From: Herbaspirillum rhizosphaerae
GTDB lineage: Bacteria; Pseudomonadota; Gammaproteobacteria; Burkholderiales; Burkholderiaceae_D
Length of the DNA stretch: 64,000 nucleotides
Direction of reading: 5' to 3'
Assembly: GCF_001189965.1 (NCBI RefSeq)
Contig: NZ_LFLU01000001.1
Coordinates: forward strand, 310,001 to 374,000
This document shows, one piece after another, positions 17,465-24,243 of this stretch. The first letter of the stretch is position 1, and each line of letters begins with the position of its first letter. The notes under the pieces were generated by a model, which saw only the letters and a program-made list of their open reading frames with translations, did not search any database and was not told where the DNA came from. Both the position numbers and the translations under genes were made by a program.

Positions 17465-17483
17465 CCAATTTTTGGCAGGCAAT

Positions 17484-18677
17484 ATGAAAATCGAAAATCC
17501 CAATCCACTCCAGTGGAATTTCTCCAAACGTTCGCAGCAGCTGCAAAGCTCGGCCATCCGCGAAATCCTGAAGATCACCATGCGTCCGGAAATCACCTCG
17601 TTCGCAGGCGGTCTGCCGTCGCCGGCGACCTTCCCGGTCGAGCGCATGAAAGCGGCTTTCGACACCGTGCTGACCAATCAAGGCAAGATCGCGCTGCAAT
17701 ACGGTCCGACCGACGGCTACGGCCCGCTGCGTGAATGGGTGGCCGATTCGCTGTCGACCGACGGCGCGAAGATCCTGCCGGAGCAAGTGCTGATGGTCTC
17801 CGGTTCGCAACAAGGCCTGGACCTGCTGGGCAAAGTGCTGATCGACGAAGGCAGCAAGGTGCTGGTCGAAACGCCGAGCTATCTGGGCGCGTTGCAGGCA
17901 TTCTCGATCTACGGTCCGGATTTCATCTCGGTGCCGAGCGATGAACAAGGCCTGATCCCTTCGGCGGTGGAAGAACTGGGGAAGGGCGCGCGCCTGCTGT
18001 ACTCGCTGCCGAACTTCCAGAACCCGACCGGCCGCACGCTGCCGCTGGATCGCCGCCTGGCGCTGGTGGAAGCCTGTGCCCGCATCGGCCTGCCGCTGAT
18101 CGAAGACGATCCGTACGGCGCGCTGAGCTATCGCAACGATCCGCTGCCGAAGATGCTGAACATGAATCCGTCCGGCGTGATCTACATGGGTTCGTTCTCC
18201 AAGGTGCTGACGCCCGGCATCCGCCTGGGCTACGTGGTGGCGCCGGTGCCGCTGATCCGCAAGATGGAACAAGCCAAGCAAGCCGCCGACCTGCACACGG
18301 CGCAACTGACGCAGATGGTGGTGTACGAAGCGGTCAAGGACGGCTTCCTGCAAACGCATATCCCGACCATCCGCAAGCTCTACGCCGACCAATGCCAGGC
18401 CATGCTGGATGCGCTGCAGACCTACTTCCCGGCAGGCGCCAGCTGGACCAAACCGGAAGGCGGCATGTTCATCTGGGTCACGCTGCCGGCGCATATCGAC
18501 AGCGGCGAGTTGCTGAAAGAAGCGGTCGAGCAGCACGTGGCCTTCGTGCCGGGCGCGCCGTTCTACGCCAACGAACCGCAACACAACACGCTGCGCCTGA
18601 GCTTCGTCACCGTGCCGCCGGAAAAAATCCGCGCCGGCGTCGAACGCCTGGGCAAACTGATCGCCGCCAAGCTGTAA
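17484..18677 (+). CDS. PLP-dependent class I aminotransferase (2-aminoadipate / LysN-like)
   Basis: 397 residues, fold-type I. ITSFAGGLPSPATFPVER (about 37-54) is the N-terminal signature of the LysN/Kat2-like branch. SGSQQGLDLLGKVLIDEG surrounds the cofactor, IEDDPYGALSY has the PLP-ring aspartate, and GSFSKVLTPGIRLGYV (about 237-252) contains the Schiff-base lysine. The start at 17484 (MKIENPNPLQW) fits the family better than the in-frame ATG at 17454. There is no GntR domain, so this is an enzyme rather than a MocR regulator. The family transaminates 2-aminoadipate, branched-chain, aromatic or other amino acids with 2-oxoglutarate; the exact substrate is unknown. Its stop overlaps the start of the following cupin gene. 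Confidence 0.9.
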   Translation: MKIENPNPLQWNFSKRSQQLQSSAIREILKITMRPEITSFAGGLPSPATFPVERMKAAFDTVLTNQGKIALQYGPTDGYGPLREWVADSLSTDGAKILPEQVLMVSGSQQGLDLLGKVLIDEGSKVLVETPSYLGALQAFSIYGPDFISVPSDEQGLIPSAVEELGKGARLLYSLPNFQNPTGRTLPLDRRLALVEACARIGLPLIEDDPYGALSYRNDPLPKMLNMNPSGVIYMGSFSKVLTPGIRLGYVVAPVPLIRKMEQAKQAADLHTAQLTQMVVYEAVKDGFLQTHIPTIRKLYADQCQAMLDALQTYFPAGASWTKPEGGMFIWVTLPAHIDSGELLKEAVEQHVAFVPGAPFYANEPQHNTLRLSFVTVPPEKIRAGVERLGKLIAAKL

Positions 18678-19006
18678 TGGAAATCGGCAACCTGCCGTTC
18701 GGGACGACCGACTGGAACACAGTCGAGCGTACCGAGCACAAGGGCGACAGCGGCATGGCCTACTGGCGCACGCGCCAGTTCGGCCCCATCCGCGTACGCA
18801 TGGTCGAATACACGCCGGGTTACCTGGCCGATCACTGGTGTAAGAAGGGGCACGTCTTGCTGTGCATGGAAGGCGAATTGCACACCGAGCTGGAAGACGG
18901 CCGCACCTTCCTGCTCACCGCCGGCATGAGTTATCAGGTGGCCGACAACGCCGAGGCGCATCGCTCGTCGACGGCAACGGGAGCAAAACTCTTCATCGTC
19001 GACTGA
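18677..19006 (+). CDS. DHCW-motif cupin-fold protein
   Basis: 109 residues. The start ATG at 18677 shares its A with the TAA of the aminotransferase gene, so translation is coupled. The motif ADHWCKKGHVLLCMEGEL (about 53-70) is that of small cupin proteins annotated as DHCW-motif cupin fold. Histidines and the glutamate suggest a metal site. FLLTAGMSYQVADNAEAHRS near the C-terminus is the second cupin motif. Biochemical role unknown; the tight coupling suggests it acts with the aminotransferase product or controls its flux. Confidence 0.85.
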   Translation: MEIGNLPFGTTDWNTVERTEHKGDSGMAYWRTRQFGPIRVRMVEYTPGYLADHWCKKGHVLLCMEGELHTELEDGRTFLLTAGMSYQVADNAEAHRSSTATGAKLFIVD

Positions 19007-19033
19007 CCGGCAAGCTGGTAAAAATACAGGCGT

Positions 19034-19074
19034 AAAAAAATCGCAGGGGAAGAAATTTCCCTGCGATTTTTTTT
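19034..19074. terminator. Bidirectional rho-independent terminator
   Basis: A-run, stem TCGCAGGGA / TCCCTGCGA and T-run of eight, between the convergent cupin (+) and metallo-hydrolase (-) genes. It has A/T tracts suited to both directions. Confidence 0.9.
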
Positions 19075-19087
19075 CGACAAAGCTTAC

Positions 19088-20218
19088 TTAATCCAGCTTC
19101 AAGGTTTCACCGTGCTTCAACACGGTAAATTCATCTTCCGGCAATCCTGCCTTTTTCACCGCTTCCGCCAGCAGTTTCGGCGGCTCATCCAGCGGTTCGT
19201 CCGCCAGTTCGAAGGTGCCCCAATGGATGCCGATGGAGCGCTTTGCGTGCACGTCCTGGTGGATCTGCACGGCTTCTGCGGGATCGACGTGTTGTCCCTT
19301 CATGAACCAGCGCGGCGCATAGGCGCCGATCGGGATCAGCGCCAGGTCGAAGCTGCCGAAGCTGCGCCCTATGTCCTGGAAGTCTTTTGAATAGCCGGTG
19401 TCGCCGGCAAAGAAGACCGAGAACGGATGCGGCGCGCCTTCGCCGGTCTTGATCACCCAGCCGCCCCACAAGGTCTCGGACCGGTCCATCAAGCCGCGCG
19501 CAGACCAGTGCTGCGCCGGGACGAAATGGATGTCCAGTTTGCCGACCGCGGTCTTGTCCCACCAGTCCATCTCGCGCACGTTGGTGATGCCGATATCCGC
19601 CATCCAGTCCTTCACGCCCAGCGGCACCAGGAACAGAGGCGGGCCACCGGCCTGTTTATTCAGTTGCTCGACGCTGGCCTGATCCAGATGATCGTAGTGA
19701 TTGTGCGAAATCACCACCACGTCGATATGCGGCAGTTGCGTCAACGCGATGTTGAGCGGCACCTTGCGCCGGGGGCCGACAAAGCTGAACGGCGAGGCGC
19801 GATCCGAAAAGATGGGGTCGGTGATGACGTTCATGCCGTCGATTTGCAGCAGCGCCGTCGCATGGCTGATCCACGTCACGCTCGGCGTCGTCTTGTTGGC
19901 TTGCAGCCAGGCGATCTCGGGCGTGGCCATCGGGAACCGGTAGTTGTTGGTCGGCGCCTTCGGCAAGCCTTGCGTGATGCGTTCCCACTGCCATTTGAGC
20001 AGCGAGGCGCGCGGCTCTTGCGGGTAGTTGTTGCGGAAGCCGGACGGCGTGCGGTTCGGTTTGTCGGGGTCGTAGTACTTGCCGGCGGCGGCGCAGCCGG
20101 CGCTGATGAGCGCGAGGACCAGAGCAATGCGGCGAAGATGCGGGCGAAGGCGCTTGCGTGGGGAAGATGGTTTTGTCGGCACTGGAAACGCACATGGCAG
20201 GTTGATCAGACCTGCCAT
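19088..20218 (-). CDS. MBL-fold metallo-hydrolase, NAPE-PLD/UlaG-like, probable lipoprotein
   Basis: 376 residues from the ATG at 20218. The metal motif SHNHYDHLD gives the HxHxDH signature near residue 171. DTGYS with FAGD and the late IGIHWGTF supply further ligands. Similarity is to the NAPE-PLD-like branch, but the physiological substrate is unknown. The N-terminus has a basic run, a hydrophobic stretch and a lipobox-like LISAGC (Cys42), suggesting an envelope lipoprotein. The n-region is long for a lipoprotein, so an alternative GTG start at 20182 is possible. A perfect 10-bp inverted repeat (20193-20219) covers the ATG. It is co-directional with the tautomerase, 21 bp upstream. Confidence 0.85.
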   Translation of the reverse strand: MAGLINLPCAFPVPTKPSSPRKRLRPHLRRIALVLALISAGCAAAGKYYDPDKPNRTPSGFRNNYPQEPRASLLKWQWERITQGLPKAPTNNYRFPMATPEIAWLQANKTTPSVTWISHATALLQIDGMNVITDPIFSDRASPFSFVGPRRKVPLNIALTQLPHIDVVVISHNHYDHLDQASVEQLNKQAGGPPLFLVPLGVKDWMADIGITNVREMDWWDKTAVGKLDIHFVPAQHWSARGLMDRSETLWGGWVIKTGEGAPHPFSVFFAGDTGYSKDFQDIGRSFGSFDLALIPIGAYAPRWFMKGQHVDPAEAVQIHQDVHAKRSIGIHWGTFELADEPLDEPPKLLAEAVKKAGLPEDEFTVLKHGETLKLD

Positions 20219-20219
20219 G
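20193..20219 (-). promoter_or_regulatory. Perfect hairpin covering the start of the metallo-hydrolase gene
   Basis: CATGGCAGGT and ACCTGCCATG flank a 7-nt loop and include the annotated ATG (20216-20218). In mRNA this would sequester the start. It may be a translational control element, a partial terminator after the tautomerase gene, or a sign that the true start is downstream. Confidence 0.4.
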
Positions 20220-20239
20220 CTATCAGGCTACAGCGCTTA

Positions 20240-20623
20240 TTACAGTGCGTATTGCGCGAGACCGTTGCCGAACGACCAGTTTTCCTTCAGCACTTCCACC
20301 AGATTGATGAAGACATCTTCCGGACGGATGCCGGGATCCTTGCCCAGTCGCTCGACAATGCGCGCATACAGCGCCTTCTTTTGTTCGATCGTGCGCGTGT
20401 TGTTGGCGGTGATCTGGATCAGCACGAACTTGTCGCTGCGCTTGATATCCAGATACGTCTTGTCGAAGACGAAATTGTCGGGATCGTACTCGTCGATCGT
20501 CATGAACTTGTCGTCCTTGGGGACGTTGAAGGTTTCCAGCATCGATTCGTAGACATTGTCGAGGATGGCTTTGCGGTATTCGCGGGTCTCGCCGCGACGG
20601 ATGAATACTCGGACAAATGGCAT
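20240..20623 (-). CDS. Tautomerase-superfamily protein
   Basis: 127 residues beginning MPFVRVFIRRGETREYRKAI. Pro after the initiator Met is the catalytic base in the 4-oxalocrotonate tautomerase superfamily. The double-length form (about 125 residues) resembles MSAD-like or cis-CaaD-like members with two fused beta-alpha-beta units. AAGGAG sits 7 nt before the start. It is the first gene of a two-gene unit with the metallo-hydrolase and is divergent from a LysR regulator that probably controls it. Substrate unknown; a keto-enol isomerisation in aromatic or halogenated-compound breakdown is plausible. Confidence 0.85.
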   Translation of the reverse strand: MPFVRVFIRRGETREYRKAILDNVYESMLETFNVPKDDKFMTIDEYDPDNFVFDKTYLDIKRSDKFVLIQITANNTRTIEQKKALYARIVERLGKDPGIRPEDVFINLVEVLKENWSFGNGLAQYAL

Positions 20624-20711
20624 GGTGTTCTCCTTGGGAAAGGTGGTGAATCACGATAGGTACGCATGCATCTTAGATCAGGAGTATGATTTTAAGAACA
20701 CATTGTTGATT

Positions 20712-20735
20712 ATTTCAATGATATGTAATTGAAAT
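20712..20735. promoter_or_regulatory. Inverted repeat in the LysR/tautomerase divergent promoter
   Basis: ATTTCAAT (20712-20719) and ATTGAAAT (20728-20735) flank an 8-bp spacer in an AT-rich 153-bp intergenic region. It matches the dyad geometry expected of a LysR recognition site. Confidence 0.5.
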
Positions 20736-20776
20736 GATTAACCGTGATTCATGAGCAACCACAATGACCCGGAAAA

Positions 20777-21637
20777 ATGGAACCGACCCAACGCCCGCTT
20801 GATCTCGACGCCGTACAGGCCTTTGTTCTTGTTGCCGATCTGCAAAGTTTCACGCGGGCAGCAGAAGCGCTGTATACGACGCAATCGGCCATCAGCCTCA
20901 AGCTCAAGCGCCTGGAAGACCGGCTCGGCCGCAGGCTGCTGGAGCGCACGCCGCGCCAGGTGCGTTTGTCGTCCGACGGCATCAGCTTCCTCGATGCCGC
21001 ACGCAGCTTGCTGGCGGCGCATGAAAGGGCGCTGGGGCGTATCGAGAATGCCACGGTACGCCTGACCCTGGGCATCAGCGATCACGTCGCAGGCGATGGT
21101 CTGCCGGCGATGCTGGCGCAGGTCAACGCCTTCGATCCCGGTGTGGTGGTGGAAGTGCGCATCGGAGCCTCGCGCGATTTGCTCGCCATGTACGATCGCG
21201 GCGAACTCGACGCCGTCATCGTGCGGCGCGACGGCGAACGCAGCGACGGCGAACTGATCCAGGAGGAGCGCATGGGATGGTTCGCGGCCGCGCACTGGCA
21301 ACCGCGCGCAGGCGAACCCTTGCGGCTGGCGACGTTTTCGCATACCTGCGGCATCCGCGAACTGGCGGTGCGGCGGCTGGAAGATGCCGGCATCCCCTGG
21401 CAGGAAGTTTTCATCGGCGGCGGCGTGCATGCCGTGGCGGCCGCGGTGACGGCGGGGCTGGCGGTGACCGCGCTGCTCTATCGCGTCAAACCGGCCGGCG
21501 CCATCGACGTCGGCAAGAGCATGAAGCTGCCGTCTTTGCCTCTTGCACAAGTGATGTTGCATACCAATGTGCGAGACAGCCGGGCGCAGGCGGTTTTGCG
21601 TACTGTGGTTGCGGCGATGAAAAACGACGGCCGATAA
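20777..21637 (+). CDS. LysR-family transcriptional regulator
   Basis: 286 residues. The N-terminal winged HTH (about 8-67) reads LDAVQAFVLVADLQSFTRAA, then TTQSAISLKLKRLEDRLG and LLERTPRQVRLS, typical LTTR. The remaining ~200 residues are the periplasmic-binding-like effector domain. It is divergent from the tautomerase/metallo-hydrolase pair, and a dyad at 20712-20735 lies between them, so it most likely regulates that pair and itself. The effector is not deducible. Confidence 0.92.
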   Translation: MEPTQRPLDLDAVQAFVLVADLQSFTRAAEALYTTQSAISLKLKRLEDRLGRRLLERTPRQVRLSSDGISFLDAARSLLAAHERALGRIENATVRLTLGISDHVAGDGLPAMLAQVNAFDPGVVVEVRIGASRDLLAMYDRGELDAVIVRRDGERSDGELIQEERMGWFAAAHWQPRAGEPLRLATFSHTCGIRELAVRRLEDAGIPWQEVFIGGGVHAVAAAVTAGLAVTALLYRVKPAGAIDVGKSMKLPSLPLAQVMLHTNVRDSRAQAVLRTVVAAMKNDGR

Positions 21638-21812
21638 AACAAGGGGGCGGCGCAAAAAAAACGCAAAAAAACATCGTAAAAAAAGCTTGATAAAAAACCT
21701 CTTGAAAAGAAAAAGTCTGTACGTATATCGGTAACAAGGCAGCGGGAAATGTGCAGCTGGCCCAGCGAATGCTCAATAGAGGTTCGCGCTTGTTTCTTAT
21801 TTAGCTATCGCT

Positions 21813-21826
21813 TCTTTTCAAAAGGA
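21813..21826 (+). promoter_or_regulatory. Short hairpin masking the Shine-Dalgarno of the small heat-shock gene (thermosensor candidate)
   Basis: TCTTTT (21813-21818) can pair with AAAAGGA (21820-21826), which contains the ribosome-binding site AAGGA 7 nt before the start. A weak U-rich helix over the SD is the principle of fourU/ROSE thermometers common ahead of hsp20 genes. The predicted stem is only about 5 bp. Confidence 0.35.
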
Positions 21827-21833
21827 TACTGTC

Positions 21834-22286
21834 ATGCGTACTTACGATTTCTCCCCACTCTATCGCTCCGCAATCGGCTTCGATCGCCTGGCTCAACTGT
21901 TCGACAACGCGCAGCGCGCGGATTCGCAACCGAGCTATCCACCGTACAACATCGAACTGGTTGCCGACGATAAATACCGGATTACCATGGCCGTGGCCGG
22001 TTTCAGCAACGCTGAAATCGACATCGAAGCCGAGAACGACACACTGAAAATCGTCGGTCGCAAACAGAAGGAAGAAGGCTCGCCGACCTTCCTGCATCGC
22101 GGCATCGCCGCACGCGATTTTGAACAACGCTTCCAGCTCGCCAACCATATCAAGGTGGTCGGCGCCCAACTGGAAAACGGTCTGCTGAGCATCGAACTGG
22201 TGCGCGAAGTGCCCGAAGCGCTGAAGCCGCGCAAGATCGAAATCAACGGCGACAATGTGCATCGCCTGGAACGCAACGCAGCCTGA
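21834..22286 (+). CDS. Small heat-shock protein (Hsp20/alpha-crystallin, IbpA-like)
   Basis: 150 residues. The alpha-crystallin domain spans about 35-130 (PPYNIELVADDKYRITMAV through ENGLLSIELVREVPE). The N-terminal RTYDFSPLYRSAIGFDRLA matches IbpA/HspA-type class A proteins of proteobacteria, and the C-terminal anchor motif is PRKIEI. These are cytoplasmic ATP-independent holdases that form oligomers and prevent aggregation. It appears monocistronic. I did not find a good sigma-32 promoter, although CTTGAAAAG at about 21702 resembles a -35 half; an SD-masking hairpin may provide temperature control. Confidence 0.93.
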   Translation: MRTYDFSPLYRSAIGFDRLAQLFDNAQRADSQPSYPPYNIELVADDKYRITMAVAGFSNAEIDIEAENDTLKIVGRKQKEEGSPTFLHRGIAARDFEQRFQLANHIKVVGAQLENGLLSIELVREVPEALKPRKIEINGDNVHRLERNAA

Positions 22287-22320
22287 TTGCTGCGCGCAAT
22301 TGAAGTCTCCGAGTAGTTGA

Positions 22321-22548
22321 TGTTGCTGTAGATGTACCGTTGTACCTGTTGTATCTGCTGTACCCGTAGCTGTAGAAGTCGTTGCACCAGAAGTGGTTCT
22401 ACCTGCTGTAGAAGTAGCTGTACTCGCTGTAGAAGCAACGCCGGCGGTCGTCACGCCGGCGTCCGGCAAGGCCCGCCTCGCGCGGGCTTTGTCGCATCTG
22501 CGCTGCGCCTACGCGACGCACGGCAAGGTTTCTGCAAACTGGACATAA
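22321..22548 (+). other. Low-complexity open frame, possible gene remnant
   Basis: In the + frame starting at 22321, 75 codons are open and the first half reads as a Val/Ala/Pro/Glu-rich string (for example VPVAVEVVAPEVV, then AVEVAVLAVEATPA). It begins directly after a TGA, has no good start codon or RBS, and runs through a terminator-like hairpin. The regular GTAGCTGTAGAA-type periodicity is unlike neighbouring DNA. It could be a decayed repeat-rich gene end or simple-sequence expansion. Confidence 0.3.
22468..22490 (+). terminator. Probable terminator after the hsp20 region
   Basis: Stem AAGGCCCGC / GCGGGCTTT (9 bp with one G-U), 5-nt loop, followed by a short T stretch. Confidence 0.55.
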
Positions 22549-22569
22549 ATAAAAACTATTCTGTATAAT
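22540..22569 (+). promoter_or_regulatory. Sigma-70-like promoter for the MFS gene
   Basis: TGGACA (22540-22545), 18-bp spacer, perfect TATAAT (22564-22569). It predicts a transcript start near 22576 and a leader of about 385 nt before the MFS gene. Confidence 0.65.
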
Positions 22570-22616
22570 CGGCCGCAAATAACGAAACAGAACTTCGTGG
22601 GTTAAGCTAAATCAGC

Positions 22617-22652
22617 TTCGAATCAGTTTTTCGAATCAGTTTTTCGAATCAG
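22617..22652. repeat. Three tandem 13-bp direct repeats
   Basis: TTCGAATCAG at 22617-22626, 22630-22639 and 22643-22652, spaced by TTT-type linkers to give an exact 13-bp period. They lie about 45-80 bp downstream of the promoter, in the MFS leader. Iteron-like arrangement; function unknown. Confidence 0.7.
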
Positions 22653-22962
22653 CTTTCTCCGGTAAGCCTCCTGTCTCGTTACGTAAGCGTTAACGTCAAC
22701 CAACGCGTCATTCACGTGCCGTGCCTGAAGCTTTCAGGCAGCGATTTCTGTCGCCGCGCACGTGTATAACGCTATGGTGAAAAATTGACGACACACTTAC
22801 TCCCTCCGGGCTTGTTTTCCTTGCGTGCTTTGCCCACACCGCTATCTTCCGCAGCAATCTCTGCAACTGCTGCAATCGCTGCACTATCTTCCCTCGACGA
22901 CAAGCCTGTCGCCATGTTGCGCGGCATCTCTTCGTTCACTTTGACATGGGGTCAATAACATC

Positions 22963-24171
22963 ATGAGTACAAGCATCAAAAAATCCGCTGAGACGTCCGG
23001 CGAAACCGTGGCCGGCGGCTTGCTGCCGTTGGTCGCGATTGTCTTCACCAGTTTCCTCTGCATCGGCATTCCGCTGCCGGCCTTGCCCTTGCACGTCAAC
23101 GGCGTGCTCGGTTTCAGCGCGCTGACGGTGGGCTGGGTGGTGGGGATTCAATCCTTCTCGACCATTTTGTCGCGTAAATTTTCCGGTTCGTATTGCGATC
23201 GTCACGGCCCCAAGCGCGCGGTGTCGGTGGGCCTGCCGATGGCCTCGGTCGCCGGCTTGCTGTATCTCGCCTCGACCATGATTGCCGACGCCGGCGCCAG
23301 CCTGGTGGTGCTCTTCATCGGCCGCTTGCTGATGGGGCCGGCCGAGAGCCTGTTCCTGACCGGCGCCATGACCTGGGGCATCGGCCGCGTCGGCATGCAG
23401 CGCACCGGCAAGGTGATGGCATGGCAGGGCATCGCCATGTTTGCGGCATTGGGACTGGGCGCACCGGTCGGCATCGCGATTCAGCAGCGTTTCGGCTTTG
23501 CCGGCGTCGCACTGACCACGATGCTGTTGCCGATGGTCGGCCTGGCGATTGCAGCCGTGTTGCGCGGCTTGCCTGCGCTGGGCAGCAAGGGCGGCGGCGT
23601 GGCGATGTCGGAAGTATTGCGACTGATCTGGCGCTTCGGCCTGGCGCTGGCCTTGAGCGCGATGCCGTTCGCCATCATCACCAGCTTCCTGGTGCTGCTC
23701 TATGTCAGCAATAACTGGTCGGGCGCGGGCATTGCGATCCTCGGCTTTTCCGCCGGCTACATCGGCGTGCGGCTGTTTTTTGCACATCTGCCGGATCGCC
23801 TCGGCGGCGCCAAGGTGGGCGCCGTATCCGTGGCAATCGAACTGGCCGGACAGTTGCTGTTGTGGCAATCGCATGATCCGATCATGGCGGGCCTCGGCAC
23901 GCTGCTGACCGGAATCGGCTTCTCGCTGGTGTTCCCGTCCATGGGCGTGCAGGCGATGGCGCGCGTGCCGGCGCATTCGCGCGGTCTGGCGGTGGCGACC
24001 TTCATGGCCTTCATCGATCTGGCTGCGGGTTTGACCGGCCCGGTGGTGGGCGTGCTGATCGGCTTCTTCGGCTATGGCGCGGCGTTCCTGGCGGGTGCGG
24101 TGGCTTGCGTGCTGGCCTTGCTGCTGATCGTCTCGGGCATGTCGCGGGCGCCGGCCAGACAGTCGGTGTAA
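22963..24171 (+). CDS. MFS transporter (YfcJ/YhhS-like)
   Basis: 402 residues with about 12 hydrophobic helices. The loop 2-3 motif reads SGSYCDRHGPKRAV (about 75-88), a variant of the MFS G-x-x-x-D-R-x-G-x-R signature. GLPMASVAGLLYLAS and the later AHLPDRLGGAKV repeat the pattern in the second half. The sequence resembles the YfcJ/YhhS subgroup of drug/sugar effluxers; substrate unknown. It is a single gene with an unusually long leader carrying tandem repeats, and it is followed by its own terminator. Confidence 0.88.
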   Translation: MSTSIKKSAETSGETVAGGLLPLVAIVFTSFLCIGIPLPALPLHVNGVLGFSALTVGWVVGIQSFSTILSRKFSGSYCDRHGPKRAVSVGLPMASVAGLLYLASTMIADAGASLVVLFIGRLLMGPAESLFLTGAMTWGIGRVGMQRTGKVMAWQGIAMFAALGLGAPVGIAIQQRFGFAGVALTTMLLPMVGLAIAAVLRGLPALGSKGGGVAMSEVLRLIWRFGLALALSAMPFAIITSFLVLLYVSNNWSGAGIAILGFSAGYIGVRLFFAHLPDRLGGAKVGAVSVAIELAGQLLLWQSHDPIMAGLGTLLTGIGFSLVFPSMGVQAMARVPAHSRGLAVATFMAFIDLAAGLTGPVVGVLIGFFGYGAAFLAGAVACVLALLLIVSGMSRAPARQSV

Positions 24172-24192
24172 GCCGGCAATAATGAAAAAGGG

Positions 24193-24217
24193 AAGTCGCG
24201 TTGAGCGACATCTTTTT
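24193..24217 (+). terminator. Terminator after the MFS gene
   Basis: GTCGC / GCGAC stem with extended A/T pairing, 5-nt loop, followed by seven T residues. Confidence 0.7.
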
Positions 24218-24243
24218 TTATCTGGGGTGTTTGTTGGTACGTT

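Larger units (their letters stand above)
22287..22962. other. 676-bp intergenic region with low-complexity tract, promoter and tandem repeats
   Basis: It holds, in order: a low-complexity GTA/GCT-rich tract (22321-22445), a GC-rich terminator hairpin (22468-22490), a strong sigma-70-like promoter (22540-22569), three 13-bp tandem repeats (22617-22652) and a roughly 385-nt leader to the MFS gene. Within the leader, CCTGAAGCTTTCAGG near 22723 forms another small dyad. I saw no convincing gene. Confidence 0.6.

Noticed and set aside
21801..22469. Minus-strand Thr/Ala/Ser-rich frame across hsp20 and the low-complexity tract
   Set aside because: Mucin-like string arises from the periodic tract; the rest is antisense to hsp20 and no promoter or RBS was seen.
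22783..22959. 59-codon frame with a TTG start in the MFS leader
   Set aside because: No Shine-Dalgarno and low-complexity translation (SSAAISATAAIAALSS). Noted only as a possible leader peptide.
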